Assembly: GCF_004784475.1 (NCBI RefSeq)
Contig: NZ_SRRT01000008.1
Span: forward strand, 310,001-374,000
DNA from: Streptomyces bauhiniae
GTDB taxonomy: Bacteria > Actinomycetota > Actinomycetes > Streptomycetales > Streptomycetaceae
Direction of reading: 5' to 3'
DNA: 64,000 nt
In this document: positions 7,787-15,882 of the stretch, one piece after another
Layout: each line of letters starts with the position of its first letter
How positions within the stretch are numbered: position 1 is the stretch's first letter
Made by a program: the position numbers and the translations under genes
Notes under the pieces: generated by a model
Told to the model about the DNA's origin: nothing
Seen by the model: the letters and a program-made list of their open reading frames with translations, nothing else
Databases searched by the model: none

Positions 7787-8504
7787 CGGTCCGTCCGTTC
7801 GAGCGGCCGACCCAGGCGTCGACGTCGTAGCCGAGTCTCTCCCAGTAGCCGGGCTCGACATGGTCGCTGACGGTGATGCCGGAGAGCCATTTGGCGGACT
7901 TGTAGAAGTACATCGGGGCGACGTAGAGGCGGACGGGGCCGCCGTGGTCGTGGCCGATGTCCTTGCCCTGCATGCGCAGCGCCACCAGGACGTCGGGGCG
8001 GCGGGCCTGGTCGAGGGTGAGGCTCTCGGTGTAGGTGCCGTCGAAGCAGGTGAAGCGGATGGCGCGGGCGGTCGGGCGCACCCCGGCCGCGTCCAGCAGG
8101 GTGCTCAGCCGGACGCCCTCGAAGGGGGTGCCGGGCACGCGCCAGCCGGTGACGCACTGGACATCCCTGGTCAGCCGGGTGCGGGGCAGGGCGCGCAGGT
8201 CGGCCAGGGTGTAGGCGCGGGGGTGGTCCACCAGGCCGTCGACGGTGAGCTTGTAGTCGGCGGGGCCCTTGTGGGGGACGGAGGCGGCGACGGAGTAGTA
8301 CCGGAAGCCGCCGCCGTTGGGGAGCAGGCCGCTCAGGCCGGTGGGGTCCTGGCCGGAGAGGGCGCCGAGGGCGCTCTCCGCGCCGCGTTGCAGCCAGGGC
8401 GCGGTGGCGACGCCGAGCGCGCCCAGGCCGAGGGTGCCGAGGAAGAGACGGCGGCCGATGGGCTTGCCGTGCGCGTCCGGATCTTCGGCGGGGTCGGGGG
8501 TCAC
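7770..8504 (-). CDS. Tat-exported sulfite-oxidase-family molybdopterin oxidoreductase
   Basis: 244-aa protein with a twin-arginine signal (GRRLFLGTLGLGAL, Arg18-Arg19) followed by the sulfite oxidase molybdopterin-binding domain. Cys117 in VQCVTGW is the expected Mo ligand; LYVAPMYFYKSAKWL is a conserved substructure. Enzymes of this group include MsrP-like protein-methionine-sulfoxide reductases; the true substrate is unknown. Start GTG 8504. It lies between the TPR-like gene and the cytochrome b gene on the same strand, so the three may be co-transcribed. Confidence 0.88.
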   Translation of the reverse strand: MTPDPAEDPDAHGKPIGRRLFLGTLGLGALGVATAPWLQRGAESALGALSGQDPTGLSGLLPNGGGFRYYSVAASVPHKGPADYKLTVDGLVDHPRAYTLADLRALPRTRLTRDVQCVTGWRVPGTPFEGVRLSTLLDAAGVRPTARAIRFTCFDGTYTESLTLDQARRPDVLVALRMQGKDIGHDHGGPVRLYVAPMYFYKSAKWLSGITVSDHVEPGYWERLGYDVDAWVGRSNGRTDDPTS

Positions 8505-8552
8505 GTCGTCATTCGAGCACGGGTGGGGGCCGTGGGGCCAGTGTCGCCGGGG

Positions 8553-9578
8553 TCAGCCATGGGCCAGGGCGTGGGTGCGGGCCTGGTGGAAGGCGGCCCA
8601 GGGGTCCTGGCCGGTGTAGGACCAGGGGGCGCGGGTGGCGTGCGGGCCGATGCGGTCGAAGAGGGCCGCGGCCTCGGCGGGGCGGCCCGCGGCGGACATG
8701 GCGAAGGCCAGGTGGTTGAGGTCGAGGTGGCGCCGGGGGTGTTCGTCGTGCTCCCACTCCAGCCACCAGTCGAACGCGGCGCGCAGCACCCGGCGGGCGC
8801 GGGGGCCGGTCCAGTGGGCGCAGGGGGCCGGGCCGGGGACGGCCGGGGCGAGACCGGCGGCGGCGAGGACGCGGTGCCGTTCGGCGTACGCGACGACCGG
8901 GAGGACGGCCAGCGGGGAGTCGGCGGGGGCCTCGGCGGCGGCGCGCTCGGCCGTGTCGTACGCCTCGTGGGACTCGGGGCCGCCGGGCGGGCGTTCGGCG
9001 AGGCCGGCGATGAGGAGGTGGTGTCCGTGGTGGTGCTCGGGGTGGCGGGCGCGCAGTTCCTTGAAGGCGGCGGTCAGTTCCGCCTCGGGGCCGAGGGTGC
9101 GGGCCAGCAGGAGCAGGCCGAGCCAGGGGGTGGGGTCGGCGGGCGCGAGTTCGGCGGCGGTGTGGCAGGAGGAGCGGGCGTGCTCGGGGTCCTCCTCGCC
9201 GCCGAGCGCGCGGTGGACCAGGGCGAGGGCGAGCAGGGTGGCCGCGTCGGCGGAGCCGGGTTCGGCGAGCAGCCACTGCCCGGCCCGGCTGTGGGCGCCG
9301 GGGTCGGCGGCGAGCACGGTGAGGCGGTGGCCCCGGCGGTCCCATTCGTCGCCGGTGTGCAGCAGCAGGGAGCGGGCGGACTGCCAGCGACCCTGGGCCA
9401 GGGCGGCGCGCGCGGCGAGGAGTTCGGCGTCGCCGAGGGCGGCGTCGAAGGTGCCGGAGTGCTCCGGGGCGAGGCCACCGGGCGGGTCCGAGGGGGCCCG
9501 GTCTGTGACGGGCGGGGGCGGGGTCAGGGGCACCGCGGGACTTCCTGTTTTTCGGGCTGCCATCGGCCGATCACTCAC
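8553..9578 (-). CDS. TPR-like protein of unknown function
   Basis: 341-aa Ala/Leu-rich, probably all-helical cytosolic protein with degenerate tetratricopeptide-like helical pairs (for example LAARAALAQGRWQSARSLLL and NHLAFAMSAAGRPAEAAALF). No signal peptide or catalytic motif. GTG 9578 is preferred because GGGGAG lies at 9585-9590; the longer reading to 9752 covers non-conserved Arg/Pro-rich sequence. It is 48 nt upstream of the Tat molybdoenzyme on the same strand and might act in its assembly, but this is only context. Confidence 0.75.
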   Translation of the reverse strand: MSDRPMAARKTGSPAVPLTPPPPVTDRAPSDPPGGLAPEHSGTFDAALGDAELLAARAALAQGRWQSARSLLLHTGDEWDRRGHRLTVLAADPGAHSRAGQWLLAEPGSADAATLLALALVHRALGGEEDPEHARSSCHTAAELAPADPTPWLGLLLLARTLGPEAELTAAFKELRARHPEHHHGHHLLIAGLAERPPGGPESHEAYDTAERAAAEAPADSPLAVLPVVAYAERHRVLAAAGLAPAVPGPAPCAHWTGPRARRVLRAAFDWWLEWEHDEHPRRHLDLNHLAFAMSAAGRPAEAAALFDRIGPHATRAPWSYTGQDPWAAFHQARTHALAHG

Positions 9579-9870
9579 AGCAAACTCCCCGCCTAGGTTT
9601 GCGTCAAGCGGAATCGAAGTGTTGCTCCGTCCAACCACCGCGGCAGCAGAGGGACTTGGGGCACAGGTGCCCTGGTCGGCGCCGGTCAGTCCGGTCCGGG
9701 GACGCCGGGTGTGGCGTACGCCATGGCGCCGGGGGGCGGGGAGACGGAACATGACCGGGCGGTTCCCCCGAAACGTGTCCGGTTCCGGGCACTCTCCACA
9801 GTCCCGGCCTTGCGGGGCGCTACAGTCGGCCTACGCAATCGTGGCCCGGCCGATGATCGAGGTACGCAGC

Positions 9871-10764
9871 GTGTCCCTTCTGGTTCTCCTCCTCGCCGTG
9901 AGTGCGGCGGCGTGCCTGGGGTTCGGGTTCGTGCTTCAGCAGAACGTGGCGCGGGATGCGCCTCCGAGCGACTTCCTCTCGTTCCGGCTGCTGCTGGACC
10001 TGATGCGGGTGCCGCGCTGGCTGGGCGGTACCGCGCTGATGGTGGCCGGGATGGCGCTGGGCGCGGTGGCGCTCGGCAACGGTGAGATCTCGCTGGTGGA
10101 GCCGCTGCTCGCCACCAATCTGCTGTTCGCGCTCGCCCTGTCCCGCCGCCAGACCGGTCAGCCGGTGGGCCGGCAGGGCTGGGCGGGGCTGGTGCTGCTG
10201 GCGGGCGGGGTGAGCACGTTCATCCTGGCGGGCCGGCCGCGCGGCGGCACCGCCGTAACCGACCCGGTGCGGCACTGGCTGATCCTCGGCGTGATGGTGG
10301 GGGTGGCGCTGGCGCTGGCCGGCTGGGCGAAACGCTCGCGGACCACCTGGAGCCCGGTGCTGCTGGCGACGGCCGCCGGGCTCCTGTACGGGGTCCAGGA
10401 CGCGCTGACCCGGGTGAGCAGCATCCGCTTCCGCGAGGGCGGCTTCACGGAACTCTTCACCGGCGGCCATCCGTACGCGGTGCTGGCGCTCGGGGTGACC
10501 GGGCTGCTGCTGGTGCAGAGCGCGTTCGAGACGGCGCCCTTGCGCATGTCGCTGCCCGCGCTGACCGCTGCCCAGCCGCTCGCGGGCATCCTGTGCGGGG
10601 TCGGCTTCCTCGGCGACCGGCTGCACACCGACACCGGGGCGCTGGCCTGGGAGGCGGCCGGGCTCGCGGCGATCGTCGGGGGCATCGTGCTGCTGGGGAT
10701 GCACCCGGCGATGCCGTGCGGCACGGCCGAGGAGCGGCCGGTACGGGATCTGCAGCGGAACTGA
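9871..10764 (+). CDS. DMT/EamA-like membrane transporter
   Basis: 297-aa protein with roughly nine or ten hydrophobic helices in the drug/metabolite transporter arrangement. Substrate unknown. The GTG at 9871 has GAGG about 8 nt upstream (9859-9862); ATG 9853 is the alternative. The 292-nt region between it and the divergent TPR-like gene contains a small GGCACAGGTGCC palindrome (about 9661-9672) but no recognised operator or RNA. Confidence 0.82.
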   Translation: MSLLVLLLAVSAAACLGFGFVLQQNVARDAPPSDFLSFRLLLDLMRVPRWLGGTALMVAGMALGAVALGNGEISLVEPLLATNLLFALALSRRQTGQPVGRQGWAGLVLLAGGVSTFILAGRPRGGTAVTDPVRHWLILGVMVGVALALAGWAKRSRTTWSPVLLATAAGLLYGVQDALTRVSSIRFREGGFTELFTGGHPYAVLALGVTGLLLVQSAFETAPLRMSLPALTAAQPLAGILCGVGFLGDRLHTDTGALAWEAAGLAAIVGGIVLLGMHPAMPCGTAEERPVRDLQRN

Positions 10765-10797
10765 GCCGTCGGCGGGCGGGGCTGCTTGGATGGCGGG

Positions 10798-11313
10798 ATG
10801 AACCCCGCCGACGAGATCCTCGACATCGTGGACGAGCACGACCGTGTCGTCACCCAGGCCCCGCGCGGCGAGGCGTACGCCAGGGGGCTGCGCCACCGCT
10901 GCGTCTTCATCCAGGTCCGCGACGCCGAGGGCCGCCTCTTCGTGCACCGGCGCACCGCCGGCAAGCTGGTCTTCCCCGCGCTGTACGACCTGTTCGTGGG
11001 CGGGGTGGTCGGCGCGGGCGAGTCCTACGACGAGGCGGCGCTGCGCGAGGCGGAGGAGGAGCTGGGGGTGAGCGGGCTGCCCGAGCCTACGTATCTCTTC
11101 AAGTTCCTTTATGAGGACGAGGCGGGGCACGGCTGGTGGTCGGCGGTGTACGAGGTCCGCTGCGACCTGCCGGTGCGGCCGCAGGTGGAGGAGGTGCAGT
11201 GGCACGCCTTCCTCAGCGACGAGGAGGTCGCCGCCCGGCTCGGCGAGTGGGAGTGGGTGCCGGACGGGCTGGCCGCGCACGAGCGGCTGAGGGCGTTCCG
11301 GGCCGGCGGGTGA
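10798..11313 (+). CDS. NUDIX hydrolase
   Basis: 171-aa NUDIX enzyme. The complete Nudix box G-x5-E-x7-REAEEELGV is visible (GVVGAGE then REAEEELGV, around residues 67-88). The overall sequence, starting NPADEILDIVDEHD with HRRTAGKLVFPALYDLF, resembles the YfcD/isopentenyl-diphosphate-isomerase-like branch. The substrate is a nucleoside diphosphate derivative or prenyl diphosphate analogue, not resolved. ATG 10798 is used; another ATG at 10786 is possible. Confidence 0.88.
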   Translation: MNPADEILDIVDEHDRVVTQAPRGEAYARGLRHRCVFIQVRDAEGRLFVHRRTAGKLVFPALYDLFVGGVVGAGESYDEAALREAEEELGVSGLPEPTYLFKFLYEDEAGHGWWSAVYEVRCDLPVRPQVEEVQWHAFLSDEEVAARLGEWEWVPDGLAAHERLRAFRAGG

Positions 11314-11334
11314 CGCGCCGGTAGGGTCCGGCGT

Positions 11335-11727
11335 GTGAGCGAATTCGTACGCAACGTCCGCCTCTGGCTCGAACCCGGGCGGGTGCGGGAGCAGGGCACC
11401 ACCCCGGACTACCGGTTCTCGCTGGCCAACGAGCGGACCTTCCTGGCCTGGCTGCGGACCGCGCTGGCGCTGATCGGCGGCGGTTTCGCGGTGGACCAGT
11501 TCCTGCCGCATCTGCGCTGGGCGTGGCGGGTGGGGCTGGCGCTGGCGCTGCTGGGCGCGGGGGTGCTGTGCGCGCTGCGGGCGGTGCACCACTGGGTGCG
11601 CTGCGAGCAGGCGATGCGGCGGGGCGAGGACCTGCCGGTGTCCCGGTTCCCGGCGGTGCTGAGCCTGCTGGTGGCGGTGGTGGCCGTGGCGATGGTCGTG
11701 GTGGTGCTGGCCGGATGGGCGGGATGA
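11335..11727 (+). CDS. DUF202 membrane protein (YidH-like)
   Basis: 130-aa protein with three predicted transmembrane helices and the DUF202 signature LANERTFLAWLRTALALI (about 30-47). Function unknown. Start GTG 11335. It overlaps the next DUF202 gene by 4 bp (ATGA), so the two are translationally coupled and may form a hetero-oligomer. Confidence 0.87.
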   Translation: MSEFVRNVRLWLEPGRVREQGTTPDYRFSLANERTFLAWLRTALALIGGGFAVDQFLPHLRWAWRVGLALALLGAGVLCALRAVHHWVRCEQAMRRGEDLPVSRFPAVLSLLVAVVAVAMVVVVLAGWAG

Positions 11728-12038
11728 CCGCTCCGGCCCGCGACGCGGGGCTCCAGCCGCAGCGCACCCGGCTGGCGTGGCGGCGTACGACCCTGTCGGG
11801 CACGGTGACCGCCGTACTGGCCATACGGGCCTCGGTCCGGGCGGCCAGCCCGCTGACCGGGGCGGTACTGGTCCTGCTCTGCTGTGTGTGCTGGCTGGCC
11901 TTCCTCGCCCTGGCCCACCTGCGCATCCGCACCCTGGCCGCGAGCCCGGTACCGCCCACGCTCACCCCGCGCCTGGCATGGGCGGCGACGGGGTGCGCGG
12001 TGGCGCTGGCGGTGTGCGCGGCGGTGCTGGTGAGCTAG
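11724..12038 (+). CDS. Second small DUF202-type membrane protein
   Basis: 104-aa, three hydrophobic segments. The N-terminal QPQRTRLAWRRTTLSGTVTA matches the shorter DUF202 pattern (LAWxRT). The ATG overlaps the stop of the preceding DUF202 gene. Its TAG stop shares the palindromic CTAG at 12035-12038 with the stop codon of the convergent reductase gene, so the two coding regions overlap by 4 bp. Confidence 0.82.
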   Translation: MTAPARDAGLQPQRTRLAWRRTTLSGTVTAVLAIRASVRAASPLTGAVLVLLCCVCWLAFLALAHLRIRTLAASPVPPTLTPRLAWAATGCAVALAVCAAVLVS

Positions 12039-12973
12039 CTGTCGGCCCCGGAAACGGTGACGACGATCTTGCCCCGGGTGCGGCCCTCCTGGCTGAGGCG
12101 CTGGGCGTCGGCGGTCTGTTCCAGCGGGAACGTCTTGTCGACGTGGACGGAGACGGCGCCCTGGTCGGCCAGTTGGGCGAGCTTGGCGAGGTCCTCGGCG
12201 TCGGGGCGGACGAACCAGTAGCGGCCGCCGTACTCGGTGACGTCCGGGTCGGCGATGGAGGCGAGGCGGCCGCCGGGGGCGAGGAGCTGGGCGGAGACTT
12301 TGAGGGTCTCGCCGCCGACGGTGTCGAAGACCGCGTCCACGCCCTCGGGCGCGATGCCGCGTACGCGTTCGGCCAGACCCTCGCCGTAAGCGACGGGTTC
12401 ACCGCCGAGGCTGCGCACATAGGCGTGGTTGCGTTCGCTCGCGGTGCCGATGACGCGGGCGCCGAGGTGGGCGGCGATCTGTACGCCGAGGGAGCCGACC
12501 CCGCCGGCGGCCGCGTGGATGAGGACGGTGTCGCCGCGCTTGACCTTGAGGATCTGGACGAGGACCTGGTACGCGGTCAGGCCCGCCAGCGGCAGCCCGG
12601 CGGCCTCCTCGAAGGAGAGCGCGGCGGGCTTGCGGGCGATGGTGCGCACGGGGGCGGCGATGTACTCGGCGAAGGTGCCGAGCGAGAGCAGGTCCTCGCG
12701 GACGTACCCGATCACCTCGTCCCCCTCCTCGTACTCGACGACGGAGGCGCCGGGGCGGACCACGACGCCGCTGACGTCCCAGCCGGTGACGACGGGGAAG
12801 ACGGTGTTGAGGAGCGGTTCGAGATATCCCTCGCGGCACTTCCAGTCGACCGGGTTGACCGCGGCCGCGCGCACCCGGACCAGCACCTGGTCGGGGCCCA
12901 CCTTGGGCTCGGGGACCTCGCCGTACTCCAGGACCTCGGGGCCGCCGTAGCGGCGGTAGCTGATGGCCTTCAT
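12035..12973 (-). CDS. NADP-dependent quinone oxidoreductase-type MDR enzyme
   Basis: 312-aa medium-chain reductase without zinc-binding Cys motifs. The nucleotide-binding motif AAGGVGSLG is near 155-163, and the N-terminal GroES-like domain contains AAAVNPVDWKCREG. The likely role is NADPH-dependent reduction of quinones or enones. ATG 12973 with GGAGGG upstream. Divergent from the His-rich gene at 13106. Confidence 0.88.
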   Translation of the reverse strand: MKAISYRRYGGPEVLEYGEVPEPKVGPDQVLVRVRAAAVNPVDWKCREGYLEPLLNTVFPVVTGWDVSGVVVRPGASVVEYEEGDEVIGYVREDLLSLGTFAEYIAAPVRTIARKPAALSFEEAAGLPLAGLTAYQVLVQILKVKRGDTVLIHAAAGGVGSLGVQIAAHLGARVIGTASERNHAYVRSLGGEPVAYGEGLAERVRGIAPEGVDAVFDTVGGETLKVSAQLLAPGGRLASIADPDVTEYGGRYWFVRPDAEDLAKLAQLADQGAVSVHVDKTFPLEQTADAQRLSQEGRTRGKIVVTVSGADS

Positions 12974-13105
12974 GATCTGGACCCTCCAGGGTGTTCATCC
13001 GCCGCGCAACCCCTGTGTCCCGATATGGGCGGTTCGCGGCGTTCGCACGTAGCCTGTCCGTCGTCACCCGCCCCTACCCCTCCGAGTCCCCCGGAAGTGA
13101 GCACC

Positions 13106-13405
13106 ATGACCGAGTCCCACCAGGAACACAGCGCGCACGGCGGCCACAGCCACGGGCCGGGCTGCGGACACTCCGCGGTGCCGCACCACGACCACGTCGA
13201 CTACGCGCACGACGGCCATCTGCACCGCGAGCACTCCGGCCACTGGGACGAGTGCGAGACCACCGGGCACACCACCCACCCGCACCACGAGCACCTCCAC
13301 CACGAGGAGTGCGGGCACGCGCGCGTGGTCCACGGCGACCACGTCGACTATCTGCACGACGGCCACCGGCACGCCGAGCACGAGGGCCACTGGGACGACC
13401 ACTGA
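13106..13405 (+). CDS. Histidine-rich putative metal-binding protein
   Basis: 99 aa with 30 His and 3 Cys and no signal peptide or membrane segment. Two internal copies of an approximately 24-residue unit are visible: HHDHVDYAHDGHLHREHSGHW and HGDHVDYLHDGHRHAEHEGHW (residues about 27-47 and 76-96). Composition suggests binding of Zn, Ni or Cu; no enzyme motif is present. ATG 13106 with GGAAG upstream, GTG 13097 alternative. A strong hairpin follows. Confidence 0.8.
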   Translation: MTESHQEHSAHGGHSHGPGCGHSAVPHHDHVDYAHDGHLHREHSGHWDECETTGHTTHPHHEHLHHEECGHARVVHGDHVDYLHDGHRHAEHEGHWDDH

Positions 13406-13418
13406 GCCCGTAACCCCG

Positions 13419-13448
13419 CCGGACACACGCCGAGCGGCGTGTGTCCGG
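13419..13448 (+). terminator. Terminator after the His-rich gene
   Basis: Perfect inverted repeat of up to 14 bp, CCGGACACACGCCG with CGGCGTGTGTCCGG, separated by 2 nt (effective loop 4 nt). It starts 13 nt after the stop codon at 13405. Confidence 0.85.
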
Positions 13449-13488
13449 TCACGTCGGCGCACGCTTTACGGTGCACCCACTGGACGGC

Positions 13489-13506
13489 ATACCGACCGGT
13501 CGGCAT
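13489..13506. promoter_or_regulatory. TetR-type operator, family A
   Basis: ATACCGACCGGTCGGCAT is an 18-bp palindrome with a single mismatched pair and a perfect 12-bp core, 42 bp before the phosphotransferase-acyl-CoA dehydrogenase operon. It matches the site at 33144 at 17 of 18 positions and the right half of the site at 17401. Confidence 0.7.
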
Positions 13507-13547
13507 CATGTGACGCGTTCCTGTTCACCCGTTCGTAGGAGTGATGT

Positions 13548-14570
13548 ATGAGCGCCGACCACCCGCCCGGACTCGATCTCGACCGGCTGCGCGCGCTGCT
13601 CGACCGTGAGCGGCCCGGCCTGGTGACCGGTCCGCTGACCGGCAGGCTGATCGAGGGCGGACGGTCGAACCTCACCTACGCCGTCACCGACGGCACCTCC
13701 CGCTGGGTCGTCCGGCGCCCGCCGCTGGGCCATGTCCTGGCCACCGCGCACGACATGCGCCGCGAGCACCGCGTGATCAGCGCCCTGCACCCCACCCGCG
13801 TACCGGTCCCCCGGCCGGTGCTGCTGTGCGAGGACGAGGAGGTGCTGGGCGCCCCGTTCTACGTGATGGAGTTCGTCGAGGGCACCCCGTACCGCACCGC
13901 GGACCAGCTCGCGCCGCTCGGCGCTGAGCGCACCCGGAACGCGGTGCTGTCGCTGGTGGACACCCTCGTCGAGCTGCACGCGGTGGACCCCGCCGAGGTG
14001 GGCCTCGCCGACTTCGGCCGCCCCGAGGGCTTCCTGGACCGTCAGCTCCGCCGCTGGGGCAAGCAGCTCGACGCCTCCCGCAACCGTGAACTGGTGGGCG
14101 TGGACGAGCTGCACGCGGCCCTCGGCCGCTCGCTGCCCACCTCCCCGGCGCCGGCCGTGGTGCACGGCGACTACCGCCTGGACAACGTGCTGATCGGCGA
14201 GGGCGACCGGATCGAGGCCATCCTCGACTGGGAGATGTCGACCCTGGGTGACCCGCTCACCGACCTCGGCCTGCTGGTGATGTACAGCCGGCCGCTCGGG
14301 ATGGCCCACTCCCCCGTCTCCACCACCGCCGAGGCCCCCGGCCACCCGACGCCCGCCGAGCTGATCGAGCGGTACGCGGAGCGCTCCGGGCGCGATGTCT
14401 CGGACGTCAACTGGTACACCGCGTTCGCCTGGTTCAAGCTCGCCGTGATCCTGGAGGGCATCCACTACCGGTACACCCTCGGCCAGACGGTGGGCGGCGG
14501 CTTCGACCGCATCGGGGACCTGGTGCCCGTCTTCATCGACCACGGACTGACCACGCTTCAGGAAGGCTGA
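13548..14570 (+). CDS. Aminoglycoside-phosphotransferase-fold protein (ACAD10/11-type partner)
   Basis: 340-aa APH-fold kinase-like protein. The catalytic loop is VVHGDYRLDN (His206, Asp208, Asn213) and the metal-binding Asp227 is in AILDWEMSTLGDP. It is directly followed (6 nt) by an acyl-CoA dehydrogenase. In animals the same two domains are fused in ACAD10/11, where the kinase phosphorylates 4-hydroxyacyl-CoA; by analogy this pair may process hydroxy fatty acids. Not an antibiotic resistance enzyme by context. ATG 13548 follows GTAGGAGTG. Confidence 0.88.
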   Translation: MSADHPPGLDLDRLRALLDRERPGLVTGPLTGRLIEGGRSNLTYAVTDGTSRWVVRRPPLGHVLATAHDMRREHRVISALHPTRVPVPRPVLLCEDEEVLGAPFYVMEFVEGTPYRTADQLAPLGAERTRNAVLSLVDTLVELHAVDPAEVGLADFGRPEGFLDRQLRRWGKQLDASRNRELVGVDELHAALGRSLPTSPAPAVVHGDYRLDNVLIGEGDRIEAILDWEMSTLGDPLTDLGLLVMYSRPLGMAHSPVSTTAEAPGHPTPAELIERYAERSGRDVSDVNWYTAFAWFKLAVILEGIHYRYTLGQTVGGGFDRIGDLVPVFIDHGLTTLQEG

Positions 14571-14576
14571 GAGCAG

Positions 14577-15827
14577 ATGGACTTCGCGTTCGACGCGCGC
14601 ACCGAGGAACTCCGCACCCGTCTCCTCGCCTTCATGGACGAGTACGTGTACCCGGCCGAGCAGACCGCCGAGGAGCAGCGGGCGCTGCTGGACTCCCCCT
14701 GGGACACCCCGGCGGTGGTGGACGAGCTGAAGGCCGAGGCGCAACGGCAGGGCCTGTGGAACCTCTTCCTGCCCGACGCCGAGTACGGTGCCGGGCTGAC
14801 CAACCTCCAGTACGCGCCGCTGGCCGAGATCACCGGCCGGTCCCCGCAGTTGGCGCCGACCGCGCTGAACTGCGCGGCGCCGGACACCGGGAACATGGAG
14901 GTGCTGGCGCAGTTCGGCACCGACGAGCAGAAGAAGCAGTGGCTGGAGCCGCTGCTGGCCGGGGAGATCCGGTCGGCGTTCGCCATGACCGAGCCGGAGG
15001 TGGCCTCCTCGGACGCCACCAACATCACCACGCACATCGAGCGGGACGAGGGGGGCACCTCCCGCTCGAGCGGAGCCGAGAGTGGGGGAGAGTACGTCAT
15101 CACCGGGCGCAAGTGGTACATCTCCGGGGCGATGAACCCGGACTGCAAGATCTTCATCGTGATGGGCAAGACCGACCCGGACGGCGCGGACCCGCGCCGC
15201 CAGCAGTCGATGGTGCTGGTCCCCCGTGACACGCCCGGTGTGACCGTGAAGCGGGCCATGCAGGTCTTCGGGTACGAGGACCACTCGCACGGCGGGCACG
15301 CGGAGGTCGTCTTCGACCACGCGCGCGTGCCGGTGACCAACCTGGTGGGCGAGGAGGGCGGCGGTTTCGCCATCGCGCAGGCCCGGCTCGGTCCGGGGCG
15401 CATCCACCACTGCATGCGGCTGATCGGCATGGCCGAGCGGGCGATCGAGCTGATGTGCCGGCGAGCGGTGTCGCGTACCGCGTTCGGCAAGCCGCTGGCG
15501 CAGCAGGGGGTGGTGCAGAACTGGATCGCGGACGCGCGGGTGACGGTGGAGCAGCTCCGGCTGCTGGTGCTGAAGACGGCCTGGCTGATGGACACCGTCG
15601 GCAACCGGGGCGCGCACACCGAGATCCAGGCCATCAAGATCGCCACTCCGCGTGCGGTGGTGGAGATCCTGGACCGGGCGATCCAGCTTCACGGCGCGGG
15701 CGGGGTGAGCCAGGACTTCCCGCTGGCCGACCTGTACGCGGGTGCCCGCACGCTGATGCTGGCGGACGGCCCGGACGAGGTGCACCAGCGCTCGCTGGCC
15801 CGGCGTGAGCTGAAGAAGTACCTGTAG
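14577..15827 (+). CDS. Acyl-CoA dehydrogenase (ACAD11-like)
   Basis: 416-aa FAD enzyme probably acting on acyl-CoA or 4-phosphoacyl-CoA produced with the upstream kinase-like protein. FAD/substrate segments FAMTEPEVASSDATNI, GRKWYISGAMNP and the C-terminal LADGPDEVHQRSLARRELKKYL match the family. About 13-14 residues (159-172), TSRSSGAESG and flanks, interrupt the usual IERD-to-EYVITGRKW junction. They are encoded by a 40-nt dispersed repeat (15051-15090) that keeps the frame. Start ATG 14577; the bases AGAG lie just before it. Confidence 0.9.
   Translation: MDFAFDARTEELRTRLLAFMDEYVYPAEQTAEEQRALLDSPWDTPAVVDELKAEAQRQGLWNLFLPDAEYGAGLTNLQYAPLAEITGRSPQLAPTALNCAAPDTGNMEVLAQFGTDEQKKQWLEPLLAGEIRSAFAMTEPEVASSDATNITTHIERDEGGTSRSSGAESGGEYVITGRKWYISGAMNPDCKIFIVMGKTDPDGADPRRQQSMVLVPRDTPGVTVKRAMQVFGYEDHSHGGHAEVVFDHARVPVTNLVGEEGGGFAIAQARLGPGRIHHCMRLIGMAERAIELMCRRAVSRTAFGKPLAQQGVVQNWIADARVTVEQLRLLVLKTAWLMDTVGNRGAHTEIQAIKIATPRAVVEILDRAIQLHGAGGVSQDFPLADLYAGARTLMLADGPDEVHQRSLARRELKKYL
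15051..15090 (+). repeat. Intragenic dispersed palindromic repeat, copy A
   Basis: 40-nt G/C-palindromic element inside the acyl-CoA dehydrogenase gene. Its core GCTCGAGCGGAGCCGAGAG followed by TGGGGGAG recurs in copy B at 37992-38034. It adds about 13-14 residues to the enzyme without breaking the frame. Confidence 0.85.
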
Positions 15828-15839
15828 CCGGAACGCTGT

Positions 15840-15875
15840 CGTAAGGGGCGCCTGCCATTGCGGGCGCCCCTTACG
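15840..15875. terminator. Bidirectional terminator
   Basis: 13-bp perfect stem CGTAAGGGGCGCC (15840-15852) with GGCGCCCCTTACG (15863-15875), 10-nt loop, between the convergent acyl-CoA dehydrogenase and tetR genes. Confidence 0.9.
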
Positions 15876-15882
15876 CGTGTGG

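Noticed and set aside
13548..14570. Aminoglycoside resistance phosphotransferase
   Set aside because: Fold is APH-like but the direct coupling to an acyl-CoA dehydrogenase fits the ACAD10/11 partner kinase family.
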